Of a stretch of 64,000 nt of DNA, positions 52,952 to 61,529 are shown piece after piece. The translations under genes and the position numbers were made by a program. The stretch is from JBFELO01 sp041552055 (lineage in GTDB: Bacteria > Acidobacteriota > Thermoanaerobaculia > Thermoanaerobaculales > Sulfomarinibacteraceae). The number at the start of each line of letters is the position of its first letter. The first letter of the stretch is position 1. The notes beneath the pieces are model-generated. The model searched no databases. It saw only the letters and a program-made list of their open reading frames with translations, and was not told the origin of the DNA. The stretch lies in contig JBFELO010000008.1 in assembly GCA_041552055.1 (NCBI GenBank), positions 1 to 64,000 of the forward strand, given 5' to 3'.

Positions 52952-53479
52952 ATGACCACAATCGCCGGGGTCGTCGCGCCGTTGCTGGCCTGCGCGATGA
53001 CCGTCACCGCCGCCTCCGGGGAGGAAGCCGTGGACCTGACATTCTCCATCAACTCGCCGGCGTTCTCCGACGGCCAACCGATCCCGCCGCGGTTCACCGC
53101 AGACGGATCCGACGTGAGCCCGGAGATCCGCATCGAGAATCCACCGGCCAGCGTCGCCTCGTTCGCGCTGATCGTGGATGACCCGGATGCCCCGGTCGGC
53201 ACCTGGGTCCACTGGGTTGTGTGGAATCTCCCGGCGACGACAGACACCACCGCCGAGGGCTCGCTGCCCGACGGTGCCGTCGAGGGTCGCAACAGCTGGG
53301 GTCGCAACGCCTACGGAGGGCCGTCCCCACCGTCCGGCACCCACCGCTACTTCTTCAAGCTGTACGCGCTCGACACCGTACTCGACCTGCCGACGAACAC
53401 CGACAAGGCCGGCCTCGAGCGCGCGATGCAGGGGCACGTGCTGGCCGAGGCGGTGTTGATGGGAAGGTACAGCCGGTGA
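52952..53479 (+). CDS. YbhB/YbcL family Raf kinase inhibitor-like protein
   Basis: 175 residues, PEBP fold with a signal-peptide-like N-terminus (about 1-20). Conserved: DGQPIPPRFTADGSDVSPEI (about 40-59), VDDPDAPVGTWVHWVVWNLP (about 76-95), GRNSWGRNAYGGPSPPSGTHRYFFKLYAL (about 115-143). Ligand-binding, no enzymatic role known in bacteria. Its stop overlaps the next gene (GTGA). Confidence 0.9.
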   Translation: MTTIAGVVAPLLACAMTVTAASGEEAVDLTFSINSPAFSDGQPIPPRFTADGSDVSPEIRIENPPASVASFALIVDDPDAPVGTWVHWVVWNLPATTDTTAEGSLPDGAVEGRNSWGRNAYGGPSPPSGTHRYFFKLYALDTVLDLPTNTDKAGLERAMQGHVLAEAVLMGRYSR

Positions 53480-53889
53480 GCCCACCGTCTGGCGGACGCG
53501 ATCCGGCCGAGCGCGTCGCCGACACGATCGGCATTCCCGTGGCGAGACGCCACATCTTCCTGTGCTGCGATGCGACGGAACCGAAATGCTGCGCTCGGGC
53601 AGAGTCGATCGAGGCGTGGCAGTACCTCAAGGGTCGGCTACGCGAGCTCGGGCTGTCCGAGTCTGGGGGAGTGCTGCGCACCAAGGCCGATTGCCTGCGC
53701 ATCTGCGTTGACGGCCCGATCGCGGTGGTCTACCCCGAGGGCACCTGGTACCGTCGCTGCTCGCCGGAAGTCCTCGAGCAGATCGTCCAGCAACATCTGA
53801 TCGGCGGGCAGCCGGTTGCGGAGCACATGTTTGCCGAACGACCGTTGTCGGCGAAGGGTCGTACGTCCCGGGTAATGCGTCCACGGTAG
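53476..53889 (+). CDS. Thioredoxin-like [2Fe-2S] ferredoxin
   Basis: 137 residues. GTG start with GGAAGG upstream and overlap with the PEBP gene. RHIFLCCDATEPKCC gives the first ligand cluster (about 27-41), and TKADCLRICVDGPIAVVYPEGTWYRR the second (about 74-99), as in Shethna-type or NuoE-like thioredoxin-fold ferredoxins. The extra cysteines (CC pairs) are unusual. Redox partner unknown. Confidence 0.85.
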   Translation: MSPPSGGRDPAERVADTIGIPVARRHIFLCCDATEPKCCARAESIEAWQYLKGRLRELGLSESGGVLRTKADCLRICVDGPIAVVYPEGTWYRRCSPEVLEQIVQQHLIGGQPVAEHMFAERPLSAKGRTSRVMRPR

Positions 53890-53990
53890 ATCTTCATCCT
53901 CATCGTGATCGCCACCGATCTTTGCCCACCCCGGGCCTCGGGGTCGCATGGGCTTCGTCGCGCGATTCGCGACTCTCTCGCACCTTCGTC
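53890..53990. other. Intergenic region upstream of family A copy 7
   Basis: CGCGCGATTCGCGACTCTCT at 53959-53978 contains a small hairpin. No gene seen. Confidence 0.4.
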
Positions 53991-54162
53991 GCGCCCTCTC
54001 CCCGGACCGATCCCCGCGGTTGCCACCTTCAACAATCTTGGGCCTGAGAGGTGTTGGTGTGGTGTGCAGAAAAGTTCCCAAGATTATTGAAGATGGCACG
54101 CCCGCACGAGGCGCGGTCAACGGCCTACTGATCGCGTCGACTATCTGACACTCGAGGTGGTG
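53987..54162 (+). repeat. Family A palindromic element, copy 7
   Basis: Left arm CGCGCCCTCTCCCC, stem CTTCAACAATCTTGGG (54027-54042) with CCCAAGATTATTGAAG (54077-54092), right arm GGCACGCCCGCACGAGGCGC then GGTCAACGGCCTACTGATCG. Relative to copy 2, ATGTT changes to ATCTT in the left stem and AACAT to AAGAT in the right stem, a compensating pair. Confidence 0.85.
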
Positions 54163-54412
54163 TTGACGCCATGGTCGGCTCGACTACGGCCCTCATCCCC
54201 AGGTACCGACGGAACCATCCACCCCCTCACCCCCTCCCAACGGTCGGCGACCTGAAGGGCTCGCGGCTATCGACAACCCGTTGCCGCTTCATCGTCTCCG
54301 GTCGGCCACGCCACGCTCAGGCGTACCACTTTCCGTGTTCGCGAGTACAATGCCTGGCCGGCGCCGTCGCCAACAGACAGGGCGCCGGATCTGATTCCGC
54401 GGAGGAGCAAAC
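54163..54412. other. Intergenic region before the S9 peptidase gene
   Basis: C-rich family B-like string CCACCCCCTCACCCCCTCCC at 54220-54239. No gene or clear promoter seen; the SD GAGGAG precedes the peptidase start. Confidence 0.4.
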
Positions 54413-56491
54413 ATGCGTCAAGTCCTCTCACTGGTGCTCGTCGCACTCGTCGCGTCAACCCTCGTCGCAGCCGACGGGCCAGCGGACGATCCGTTCCTGT
54501 GGCTCGAGGAGGTCGAGGACGCAGACGCCCTGGCCTGGGTGGAACGGCAGAACGAGCGGTCGACATCGACCCTCGAGAAGGTGCCGGAGTTCGAGTCGAT
54601 TCGGCAAGGCATTCTCGAGGTCTATGACTCCGACGAGAGGATTCCCGAGGTCGCCATCCGGGGCGAACACCTCTACAACTTCTGGCAGGACGCGACCCAC
54701 GTGCGAGGCATCTGGCGGCGCACGTCGATCGAGGAGTACCGGACGGACGATCCAAAATGGGAGACGGTTCTCGACATCGACCGGCTCGCGGAGACCGAGG
54801 GCGAGAACTGGGCATGGGGAACTCCCACCTGTCTGCCGCCGGAGTACCGGCGCTGCATGATCGGGCTGTCGCGGGGCGGGACGGACGCCAAGGTCTACCG
54901 CGAGTTCGACACCGTGGACAAGGCGTTCGTCGAGGATGGGTTCGTGGTCCCGGAGGCGAAGTCGTATGTGCACTGGAGGGACCGCGACACGCTCTGGGTC
55001 GCCACCGACTTCGGTGAGGGAACGCTGACCACATCCGGCTACCCCAGGGTCGCCAAGAAATGGGCGCGCGGGACTCCCCTGGCCGAGGCGACCACCGTGT
55101 TCGAGGCGCCGCAGGACCACGTCGGGGTCGCGGCCTACAGCGACCACACACCCGACGGCCGCTACGACCTCGTTAGGGACACCCCGCAGTTCTTCCGCGG
55201 CACCCACTACCTCGTGCTCGACGGCCGCAAGGTCCGGCTCGACCTTCCCGCAGATGTGGACCTGAAGGGGATGTTCAAGGACCAACTGCTGATCTCACTG
55301 CGCACCGACTGGAAGGTCGCCGGAATCACCTATCCCCAGGGAGCCCTGCTGGCGATCGATCTCGACGATTTCCTGCAGGGGAAGCGGGCGTTCGAGACGC
55401 TGTTCGAGCCCTCCGAGAGGGTCTCCCTCGACACCTTCGCGACCACCCGCAACCGAGTCGTGCTCACGACCCTGGACAACGTCCGGGGCAGGCTGTACGT
55501 CGTGGAATTCGAGGACCGATCGTGGAGTCGCCACGAGGTGCCCACACCGGGGATGGGTTCGGTCGAGATCGAATCGACGTCCTACGGCGACGACACCTGG
55601 TTCTTCAGCTACACAGACTTCCTGACGCCCTCTACCCTGTTTCTGGTGAAGGAGGATCTCGAGCCGGTGGCAGTCAAGAGCTCGCCGGCGTTCTTCGACG
55701 CATCCGGGATGGAGGTCGCCCAGCACGAGGCGACCTCGAAGGACGGGACCTCGATTCCGTACTTCGTGGTGACTCCCAAGGGCTTCGAGGCGAACGGCAC
55801 CGCGCCCACCGTGCTCTACGGCTACGGCGGGTTCGAGATACCGATGCTTCCGAAGTACTCCGACAAGAGCGGAACGGCGTGGCTCGCGCGGGGCGGCGTG
55901 TGGGTGCTGTCCAATATTCGCGGGGGTGGGGAGTTCGGTCCCCGGTGGCACCAGGGTGTGCTCAAGGAGAACCGGCACAAGGTGTATGAGGACTTCATCG
56001 CGGTGGCGGAGGACCTGATCGATCGCGAGATCACCTCGCCCGAGCACCTCGGCATCATGGGCGGTTCGCAGGGCGGTCTCCTGGTCGGTGTCGCGGCACT
56101 CCAGCGACCCGACCTGTTCGGCGCGGTCGTGAGCCAGGTCCCGCTGCTCGACATGGGGCGCTACCACGAGCTGCTCGCGGGCGCGAGCTGGATGGCCGAG
56201 TACGGCAACCCCGACGTCCCCGAGGATTGGGCGTTCATCCAGACCTGGTCGCCGTACCACATGGTCCGCAAAGACGTCGACTACCCGGAGATCTTCTTCC
56301 GCACCAACACCCGTGACGACCGGGTCCATCCGGGCCACCCGCGCAAGATGGTCGCCAGGATGCTCGAACAGGGCCACCCGGTGCTGTACTGGGAGGACAC
56401 CCAGGGCGGTCACTCGGCCGGCACCACCAACGAGGCGCGCGCCTACGGCTGGGCACTCGATTACGCGTATCTGTGGATGAAGCTGAGTTAG
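54413..56491 (+). CDS. S9 family prolyl oligopeptidase-type peptidase
   Basis: 692 residues with a signal peptide (about 1-20). N-terminal propeller (WLEEVEDADALAWVERQN; YNFWQDATHVRGIWRR), then alpha/beta hydrolase with Ser552 in GGSQGG, Asp635 or Asp636 in TRDDRVHP and His667 in GGHSAGT. Cleaves peptides, here most likely in the periplasm or outside. Complements the tricorn-type protease for peptide feeding. Confidence 0.93.
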   Translation: MRQVLSLVLVALVASTLVAADGPADDPFLWLEEVEDADALAWVERQNERSTSTLEKVPEFESIRQGILEVYDSDERIPEVAIRGEHLYNFWQDATHVRGIWRRTSIEEYRTDDPKWETVLDIDRLAETEGENWAWGTPTCLPPEYRRCMIGLSRGGTDAKVYREFDTVDKAFVEDGFVVPEAKSYVHWRDRDTLWVATDFGEGTLTTSGYPRVAKKWARGTPLAEATTVFEAPQDHVGVAAYSDHTPDGRYDLVRDTPQFFRGTHYLVLDGRKVRLDLPADVDLKGMFKDQLLISLRTDWKVAGITYPQGALLAIDLDDFLQGKRAFETLFEPSERVSLDTFATTRNRVVLTTLDNVRGRLYVVEFEDRSWSRHEVPTPGMGSVEIESTSYGDDTWFFSYTDFLTPSTLFLVKEDLEPVAVKSSPAFFDASGMEVAQHEATSKDGTSIPYFVVTPKGFEANGTAPTVLYGYGGFEIPMLPKYSDKSGTAWLARGGVWVLSNIRGGGEFGPRWHQGVLKENRHKVYEDFIAVAEDLIDREITSPEHLGIMGGSQGGLLVGVAALQRPDLFGAVVSQVPLLDMGRYHELLAGASWMAEYGNPDVPEDWAFIQTWSPYHMVRKDVDYPEIFFRTNTRDDRVHPGHPRKMVARMLEQGHPVLYWEDTQGGHSAGTTNEARAYGWALDYAYLWMKLS

Positions 56492-56499
56492 CCGCCACC

Positions 56500-56742
56500 C
56501 ACCCACCCAGGGAATGAGGGGGTGAGGGAGTGAGGGGATGAGGGCCACCCTCCCGCCCGGATCTCGGATTCCGCATCCCCCCATCCGCAGGCCGGCACTC
56601 AGCTCTCGGTTGTTAAGTGAGGGCTCACGCCGAAGCCGATCGTCGCGGTCCGAGCCAACCAGAAATCCTCAGGACTGAGTGCCGGGCGGCCATCCCCTCA
56701 CCCCCAGGCGCCATAGGCTCCGGTCATCCCCTCATACCCCAG
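56500..56742. repeat. Family B palindromic element, copy 1
   Basis: G-rich string GGGAATGAGGGGGTGAGGGA, stem GCCGGCACTCAG (56591-56602) with CTGAGTGCCGG (56675-56685), inner hairpin region GTGAGGGCTCAC, then CATCCCCTCACCCCCAGGCG and CCGGTCATCCCCTCATACCC. Between the convergent S9 and small-membrane-protein genes. Confidence 0.8.
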
Positions 56743-56779
56743 TGAGTGTTAGCTTCCAGGAGTTGCGAGCGGCCTACTG

Positions 56780-57046
56780 TCACGTGACGAGAGCGACGCC
56801 GGCCCAGATCAGGCCGCCGAGGAAGAGCAGCGGGATCAGGATCACGATCCCGACCACCAGCAGCACCGGGCTCAGCGCCAGCAGCACGACCACTCCGATC
56901 AGCAGCCCGAGCAGCTTGAGGCCCAGCCACAGCGGGATGAGGGCGATCTTGATCACCAGCTTGAGCAGGCCGATGACCAGTCCGACGACACCGATCACGA
57001 TCCCGACCACCAGCAGCACACCGAGGATGCCGAGCACTTCGAACAT
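56780..57046 (-). CDS. Small very hydrophobic membrane protein
   Basis: 88 residues. Built almost wholly of hydrophobic residues, with three to four stretches (VLGILGVLLVVGIVIGVVGL; LKLVIKIALIPLWLGLKLLG; LIGVVVLLALSPVLLVVGIV) and no motif. ATG at 57046 with GGGAG nearby. Plausible short membrane protein; function unknown. Confidence 0.6.
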   Translation of the reverse strand: MFEVLGILGVLLVVGIVIGVVGLVIGLLKLVIKIALIPLWLGLKLLGLLIGVVVLLALSPVLLVVGIVILIPLLFLGGLIWAGVALVT

Positions 57047-57201
57047 TGGCGGACTCCCTGATTCACAGTACGCAAGCGACCGCGGAAAAGTTCTGGACCG
57101 CCCAACCACCCGATCGTCGCTCGCAGCTGGTCACTTGTCGCTGGACCACCCGCCCGCCCGGCACCGAGCGCCTGGAGAAAGGACCAGCGACCAGCGACGA
57201 G

Positions 57202-57710
57202 CTACCAGCGACGGGATGGGAGGGTGGGGGTTGGTCCCTCCACCGGCATGCCCATCCGTCGCAGCAGATCCCAGTAGCGTGGGTCGTCGCGGATCGAATC
57301 GTAGGCCGGGTGGCCGGCGACGTGCAGCAGCTGTGGCGTCCGTACCTCGAACGCCTTCTCCAACCACATGAACGTGAGGTCGCTCTCGCCGGCCATGGCG
57401 TACCGTCGTGCGACACTCAGCGGATCGGGGTCGGGCCGCGCGGCCAGGTATTCGGCTGCGTTTCGCATGGCGAGGGACGGTCCCCCCCGCTCGTAGCCGG
57501 CCCACGTCGTCTGGAAAAGCTCTGAGTCGGCTCCCCAAATCTCCTCGAACTTGAGCAGTGCCTCCTCGTGGGAGCCACGAAACCAGAGCGCGTACGCGGC
57601 CGCGTGGTGAAGAAAACCGACGTCGGGGTAGAGGTCGATCGCCCGTTCGGCCTCGGCGATCGCCTCGTCGTAGTGTCCGGCAAAGACCGGGTGGCCGACG
57701 AGCGGGATGA
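57202..57710 (-). pseudogene. Truncated TPR protein, C-terminal remnant
   Basis: The readable part (about 165 residues) starts abruptly at HYDEAIAEAERAIDLYPDVGFLHHAAAYALWF and ends AYDSIRDDPRYWDLLRRMGMP, the usual C-terminus of TPR-rich proteins of the adenylate-cyclase/TolB-associated type. Upstream of it the frame runs into family B repeat DNA (DFNPHPLIPLVG is translated repeat), so no real N-terminus exists. It looks like a remnant of a longer gene cut by repeat insertion or deletion. Confidence 0.75.
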
Positions 57711-57888
57711 GGGGGTGAGGGTTGAAGTCCACCCGCCCACCCGAATCCGCATCCCCCCACCCCCAGCCCGGCACTCAGTTCGAGTCTGTTTCAATTCGAT
57801 TTGCGTCCAAGGTCGCGGCCGCGTTCCGGGCAAGCCAAATACTCTTGTGGCTGAGTGCCGGGCGGTCATCCCCTCATCCCGACTCTGA
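57700..57888. repeat. Family B palindromic element, copy 2
   Basis: G-rich string GGGATGAGGGGGTGAGGG, ATCCGCATCCCCCCACCCCC, stem CCCGGCACTCAG (57767-57778) with CTGAGTGCCGGGC (57851-57863), then GGTCATCCCCTCATCCCGAC. Inner sequence differs from copy 1 while the stem is kept. Confidence 0.8.
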
Positions 57889-57937
57889 CCTTCCACGATC
57901 TCTCGGTAGCGTGGGTCGTCGCCAACCCGTCCCCGAT
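57889..57937 (-). pseudogene. Second tiny TPR C-terminus fragment
   Basis: Minus strand encodes VGDDPRYREIVEG, resembling RDDPRYWDLLRR of the neighbouring remnant. The two lie on either side of a family B element. Likely a duplicate or split end of the same lost gene. Confidence 0.45.
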
Positions 57938-58000
57938 TCGAGACGAGGGGCGCCAGTGACAAGCGACGAGCTACCAGCGACGGTATGGGAGGGCGGGGGG

Positions 58001-58390
58001 TTACCTCTTCATGATCGAGTCGAGGATCATCAGAAACGCAGCCTGCTGCGCGGGTTCGGCCTTCTCGATCACCGCCAGGCAGCCGGTATCGTCGAACTCC
58101 TGGTGGAGGCGGTCGGCAGGGTGACCCGAGGTGATGATGATCCGCTTCGGATTGACCCCGGCCGCGGTCGCCGCCTCGAACACCTCCTTGCCGTCCATCT
58201 CGGGCATCTCCCAGTCGAGCAGCATCAGGTGCACGTCGGGCCCGAGCTGCCGGACCGCTTCCCTGGGGTCGGTATAGGTTTCGACGTCGGCGCGGACGCC
58301 GTAACGGTTCTTGAGGAGACGTTGCCAGACCGCACACTGCAACGGAGAGTCGTCCACCACCACCACCCGACGGGGTTCGGAGGCTTCCAT
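58001..58390 (-). CDS. Stand-alone receiver-domain protein
   Basis: 129 residues. CheY-like: acidic pair in VVVDDSPLQ, phosphoacceptor Asp in LMLLDWEMPEMDGKE (about 55-69), Thr/Ser in IIITSGH, Lys in AVIEKAEP. No output domain. May pass a signal to an unlinked kinase or regulator. The ATG at 58390 lacks a strong ribosome site. Confidence 0.88.
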   Translation of the reverse strand: MEASEPRRVVVVDDSPLQCAVWQRLLKNRYGVRADVETYTDPREAVRQLGPDVHLMLLDWEMPEMDGKEVFEAATAAGVNPKRIIITSGHPADRLHQEFDDTGCLAVIEKAEPAQQAAFLMILDSIMKR

Positions 58391-58448
58391 CGGGGACAGG
58401 GTACCAGTACCGGCCCACTCCCCGCTCGCTCAAGCGACTCGGGGGAGT

Positions 58449-58592
58449 GTCCGTCTCCGTATCCGTATCCGTATCCGTCTCCGTCTCCGCACGGCACCAT
58501 TGTGGACTGGTCAGCAACAGCCGTATTCGTCTGAAATGAAACTACTGACCGAGGGTCGGCGTTACCCGGGGGCGGGAACGGGGACGGGTAGG
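58449..58592. repeat. Family C hexamer repeat, copy 4
   Basis: GTCCGTCTCCGTATCCGTAT with more CCGTCTC units to 58489, and a weak opposing arm GGCGGGAACGGGGACGGGTA. Unlike copies 1-3 it lies between two minus-strand genes and pairs poorly. Confidence 0.65.
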
Positions 58593-58621
58593 ACTTGTTG
58601 TCCCGCACCACCACATGGGCC

Positions 58622-59953
58622 TTAGCTTGAGACCAACACCTCCGGGTTGGTGACCTCGAAACCGAGTGAGTTCACCGCCTCGAGCAACTCCTCGCCCGCC
58701 ACGCAGCTGCCGGTGACGCGCGCGGTGCCGTCCTCGAGTCGGACCGCCACGTCGGAGACTCCCGTCACGCCTACCAGCGCACGGGTCAGGCTCTGCACGC
58801 AGCCGTTGCAGCGCATCCCCTTGACCTGCATTTCCACCACGCTCGACGGGTCGGTCGAGGTGTCCTCGGCCGGCTCGGTCTCGGGTGCCGCCGTCGGCCT
58901 GGGTCGGAGCGCGTAGCCCACAACCAGCAGCAGCGCGACCGCGCTCGCCTGCTGCAACAAGCGGCCGAAACCAGCAGACCCATGGTGCTCGTGGCCGGTC
59001 GCTGCCGCGCCGGCCGTGTCGATCAGGGCCGACACCGGTACCACTCCCGAAGCGACGAAGCCGTCCACCAGCAGGCCTACTCCGATCGCCCCGAAGGCAA
59101 CCGTGGCCAGGTAGATCACGGTCGTTCGGCGGCCGAGAACCTTCCACAGCGTGGTCAAGGCGGCGCTGTTGGTTGCCGGCCCGCTGATCAGGAACGCCAA
59201 CGCCGCACCGGGCGACAGACCGGCCACGATGAGCGACAGCGCAATCGGTGTGGACGCGGTGGCGCAGACGTACAGCGGCACCCCGATCGCCATCGCGGCC
59301 AGGATCGGCAACAGGCCTCCGCCCAGGTAGGCGCGCAGCGCATCGGGTGCGATCAGGGCCGAGATCAGCCCGGACAGCAGCACGCCGACGAGCAGGGCGC
59401 GTCCGATGTCGCGGGGCAGGGTGACGAAGCCGTAGCGCATCGCGTCTCCGAATGAGTGGCGGTGAGCAACCTCGTCTTCGCAGCAGCCGTCCATCGCGCA
59501 GCCGGACGCAATTTCCGAATCAGCCGGAGCAGCTCCGTTGCGCTCGCCGAACGCTTGCACCAGGCTGCCGCCGACGACCCCGGTCACCAGTGCCGCGAGC
59601 GGCCTCAGCACCGCGATGAACGGGCCGAGCAGCGCATAGGTGACGGCGATGCTGTCCACGCCGGTCTGGGGTGTCGACAACAGGAACGAGGTCGTGGCGC
59701 CACGGCTCGCGCCCTGCCGCCTCAGCGACGCCGCCACCGGCAGCACGCCGCACGAGCACAGCGGCAGGGGAACTCCGAACAGGCTCGCCTTGAACACCTG
59801 GCCGAGGCCGCTCCCGCCGAGGTGGCGCTCGACCCACTCCGCCGAGATCAGTGCCGACAGCACACCGGCGAAGAAGAACCCGAGGAGGAGGTAGGGTGCC
59901 ATTTCGGCCAGCACCGACCACGAGGCGACGATGACGTCGAGAATGAAGTTCAT
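58622..59953 (-). CDS. SO_0444-type metal permease with HMA domain
   Basis: 443 residues. Eight to ten transmembrane helices with LCSCGVLPVAASLRRQGASRGATTSFLLSTPQTGVDS (about 66-102) and CATASTPIALSLIVAG, typical of the SO_0444/DUF318-type Cu/Zn efflux permeases. A loop is Cys/His rich (CAMDGCCEDEVAHRHS). The C-terminal heavy-metal-associated domain has MRCNGC. Predicted to move copper or another soft metal across the inner membrane. Starts 10 bases after the csoR stop, so it is in the regulated operon. Confidence 0.85.
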   Translation of the reverse strand: MNFILDVIVASWSVLAEMAPYLLLGFFFAGVLSALISAEWVERHLGGSGLGQVFKASLFGVPLPLCSCGVLPVAASLRRQGASRGATTSFLLSTPQTGVDSIAVTYALLGPFIAVLRPLAALVTGVVGGSLVQAFGERNGAAPADSEIASGCAMDGCCEDEVAHRHSFGDAMRYGFVTLPRDIGRALLVGVLLSGLISALIAPDALRAYLGGGLLPILAAMAIGVPLYVCATASTPIALSLIVAGLSPGAALAFLISGPATNSAALTTLWKVLGRRTTVIYLATVAFGAIGVGLLVDGFVASGVVPVSALIDTAGAAATGHEHHGSAGFGRLLQQASAVALLLVVGYALRPRPTAAPETEPAEDTSTDPSSVVEMQVKGMRCNGCVQSLTRALVGVTGVSDVAVRLEDGTARVTGSCVAGEELLEAVNSLGFEVTNPEVLVSS

Positions 59954-59963
59954 CCGGGTCCCC

Positions 59964-60236
59964 TCACTTGCTCAGCTTGTAGATCAGGTCCATCAGCTCG
60001 TCGTAGTGCTGGTGGCGCTCTTCGCTCTGGAGGCCATCGGTCACACAGGTCTCGAGGTGGTGGCGTACGACGACCTTACCGACACCGCGCAGCGCCTCGT
60101 GGATCGCCGAGATCTGGGTCAGCACCTCCACGCAGTATTTGCGCTCCTCGATCATGCGACGCAGGCCTCGCACCTGACCCTCGATGATGCTGAGTCGTCT
60201 CAGCGCGTTCTGCTGGACCACCTCGTCGATCGCCAC
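59964..60236 (-). CDS. csoR: CsoR/RcnR family metal-sensing repressor
   Basis: 90 residues from GTG 60236 with GGAGG upstream. Four-helix DUF156 protein with Cys35 (KYCVEVL), His60 and Cys64 (HHLETC): the Cys-His-Cys copper site of CsoR. Tyr34 precedes the first Cys as in the family. Represses the downstream permease until metal binds. An operator-like palindrome lies 28 bases before the start codon. Confidence 0.92.
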   Translation of the reverse strand: MAIDEVVQQNALRRLSIIEGQVRGLRRMIEERKYCVEVLTQISAIHEALRGVGKVVVRHHLETCVTDGLQSEERHQHYDELMDLIYKLSK

Positions 60237-60263
60237 GGAAACCTCCAAGACAGAGAGGATACC

Positions 60264-60280
60264 ATACCCCCCTGGGGTAT
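60264..60280. promoter_or_regulatory. Predicted CsoR operator
   Basis: ATACCCC-CCT-GGGGTAT, the inverted repeat typical of CsoR boxes, lies 28-44 bases upstream of the csoR start. Expected to autoregulate csoR and the permease. It sits between csoR and the divergent DUF1028 gene, about 260 bases from the latter. Confidence 0.85.
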
Positions 60281-60542
60281 TCAACCCACATGCCATCGAC
60301 CGTCGCAAGACGTCGTCCACCTTGCCTGAAAGCGGTACGAGAGAGAGTTGGCCGACGTGAAGTACCGGACGTATCACTGAGCAACTGCACTCTGTGGCGG
60401 CGTCTTGTGACGGCGTAGCCGGAGGCGAAACGGGATTCGAGGTGCACCGGTCGCGCAGGGGGCTGCGCGTCTACCGCTTGGGTCCGCGGCCAGACGTAAG
60501 CGCTACAATCTCCCCTACTCTCCCGACGTATCGGAGGTCGCC
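60281..60542. other. Divergent gap between csoR and DUF1028 gene
   Basis: 262 bases; no gene seen. GACGGCGTAGCCGGAGGCGA at 60409-60428 resembles ACCGCGTAGCCGAAGGCGAA at 61569-61588, a minor repeat of unknown role. Confidence 0.4.
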
Positions 60543-61529
60543 ATGACACGTGCCGTCCCGATTCTGATGATCATCGCCATCGCCCAGCCGGCGCTCGCGT
60601 TCGAGCGCCCGGTCCACACCTACTCGATCGTCGCACGTGACCCGTCCACCGGCCAGCTTGGCGTGGCAGTACAGTCGCACTGGTTCTCGGTGGGCTCGAT
60701 CGTGACCTGGGCCGAGGCCGGGGTCGGCGCGGTGGCCACCCAGTCGTTCGTGGATCCGGCGTACGGACCGCGCGGGCTCGAGCTCATGAAGAGCGGGCTG
60801 ACCGCCGATCAGGCGCTGGCCGCGCTCGTCGAGGTCGACGAGGGCCGTGCCGTCCGCCAGGTGGCGTTCGTGGACGCCACTGGCAACGTGGCGGCGCACA
60901 CCGGCGCGACCTGCATCTCCTCGGCCGGCCAACACGTCGGCGACTCCTTCAGCGTCCAGGCCAACATGATGCTGAATGACAAGGTGGTGCCGGCCATGGC
61001 CGCAGCCTACGAGGCGGCCACCGGCGACCTGGCCGAGCGTCTCATGCAGACGCTCGAGGCGGCCGAGGCGGCCGGCGGCGACATCCGCGGACGGCAGTCG
61101 GCGGCCATGCTGATCGTCGAGCACGATTCCACCGGCCGGCCGTGGGCCGACCGGGTGCTCGAACTCCGCATCGAGGACCACCCCGACCCGCTGGTGGAGC
61201 TGCGCCGCCTGATCACCGTCCACCGCGCCTACGAGCACATGAACGCGGGTGATGTGGCGGTCGAGCACGGCGATCTCGAGCTCGCCATGGCGGAGTATGG
61301 AGCCGCCGCCGAACTGCTTCCCGACAGCCTCGAGGTCCAGTACTGGGCCGCGGTCACGCTGGCCACGAGCGGTGAGATCGAGCAGTCTCTCCGGATGTTC
61401 CGCACGGTCTTTGCCGCGGACCCCGACTGGGTCGAACTCACGCGTCGGCTGCACGGCCCCGGTATCATCCCGGACACCCAGGAGGGCCACGCGCTGGTCG
61501 AGCGCATCGTCGCCGAAGCCGCGCCGTAG
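60543..61529 (+). CDS. Exported DUF1028 protein with TPR-like C-terminus
   Basis: 328 residues. Signal peptide (1-19), then the DUF1028 (Ntn-hydrolase-like) domain: TYSIVARDPSTGQLGVAVQSHWFSVGSI (about 26-53), GVGAVATQSFVDPAYGPRGLELM (about 61-83), LMQTLEAAEAAGGDIRGRQSAAMLIVE. A C-terminal helical extension (residues about 235-300) resembles a TPR pair. Function of DUF1028 is unsettled. GGAGG upstream of the ATG. Confidence 0.88.
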   Translation: MTRAVPILMIIAIAQPALAFERPVHTYSIVARDPSTGQLGVAVQSHWFSVGSIVTWAEAGVGAVATQSFVDPAYGPRGLELMKSGLTADQALAALVEVDEGRAVRQVAFVDATGNVAAHTGATCISSAGQHVGDSFSVQANMMLNDKVVPAMAAAYEAATGDLAERLMQTLEAAEAAGGDIRGRQSAAMLIVEHDSTGRPWADRVLELRIEDHPDPLVELRRLITVHRAYEHMNAGDVAVEHGDLELAMAEYGAAAELLPDSLEVQYWAAVTLATSGEIEQSLRMFRTVFAADPDWVELTRRLHGPGIIPDTQEGHALVERIVAEAAP

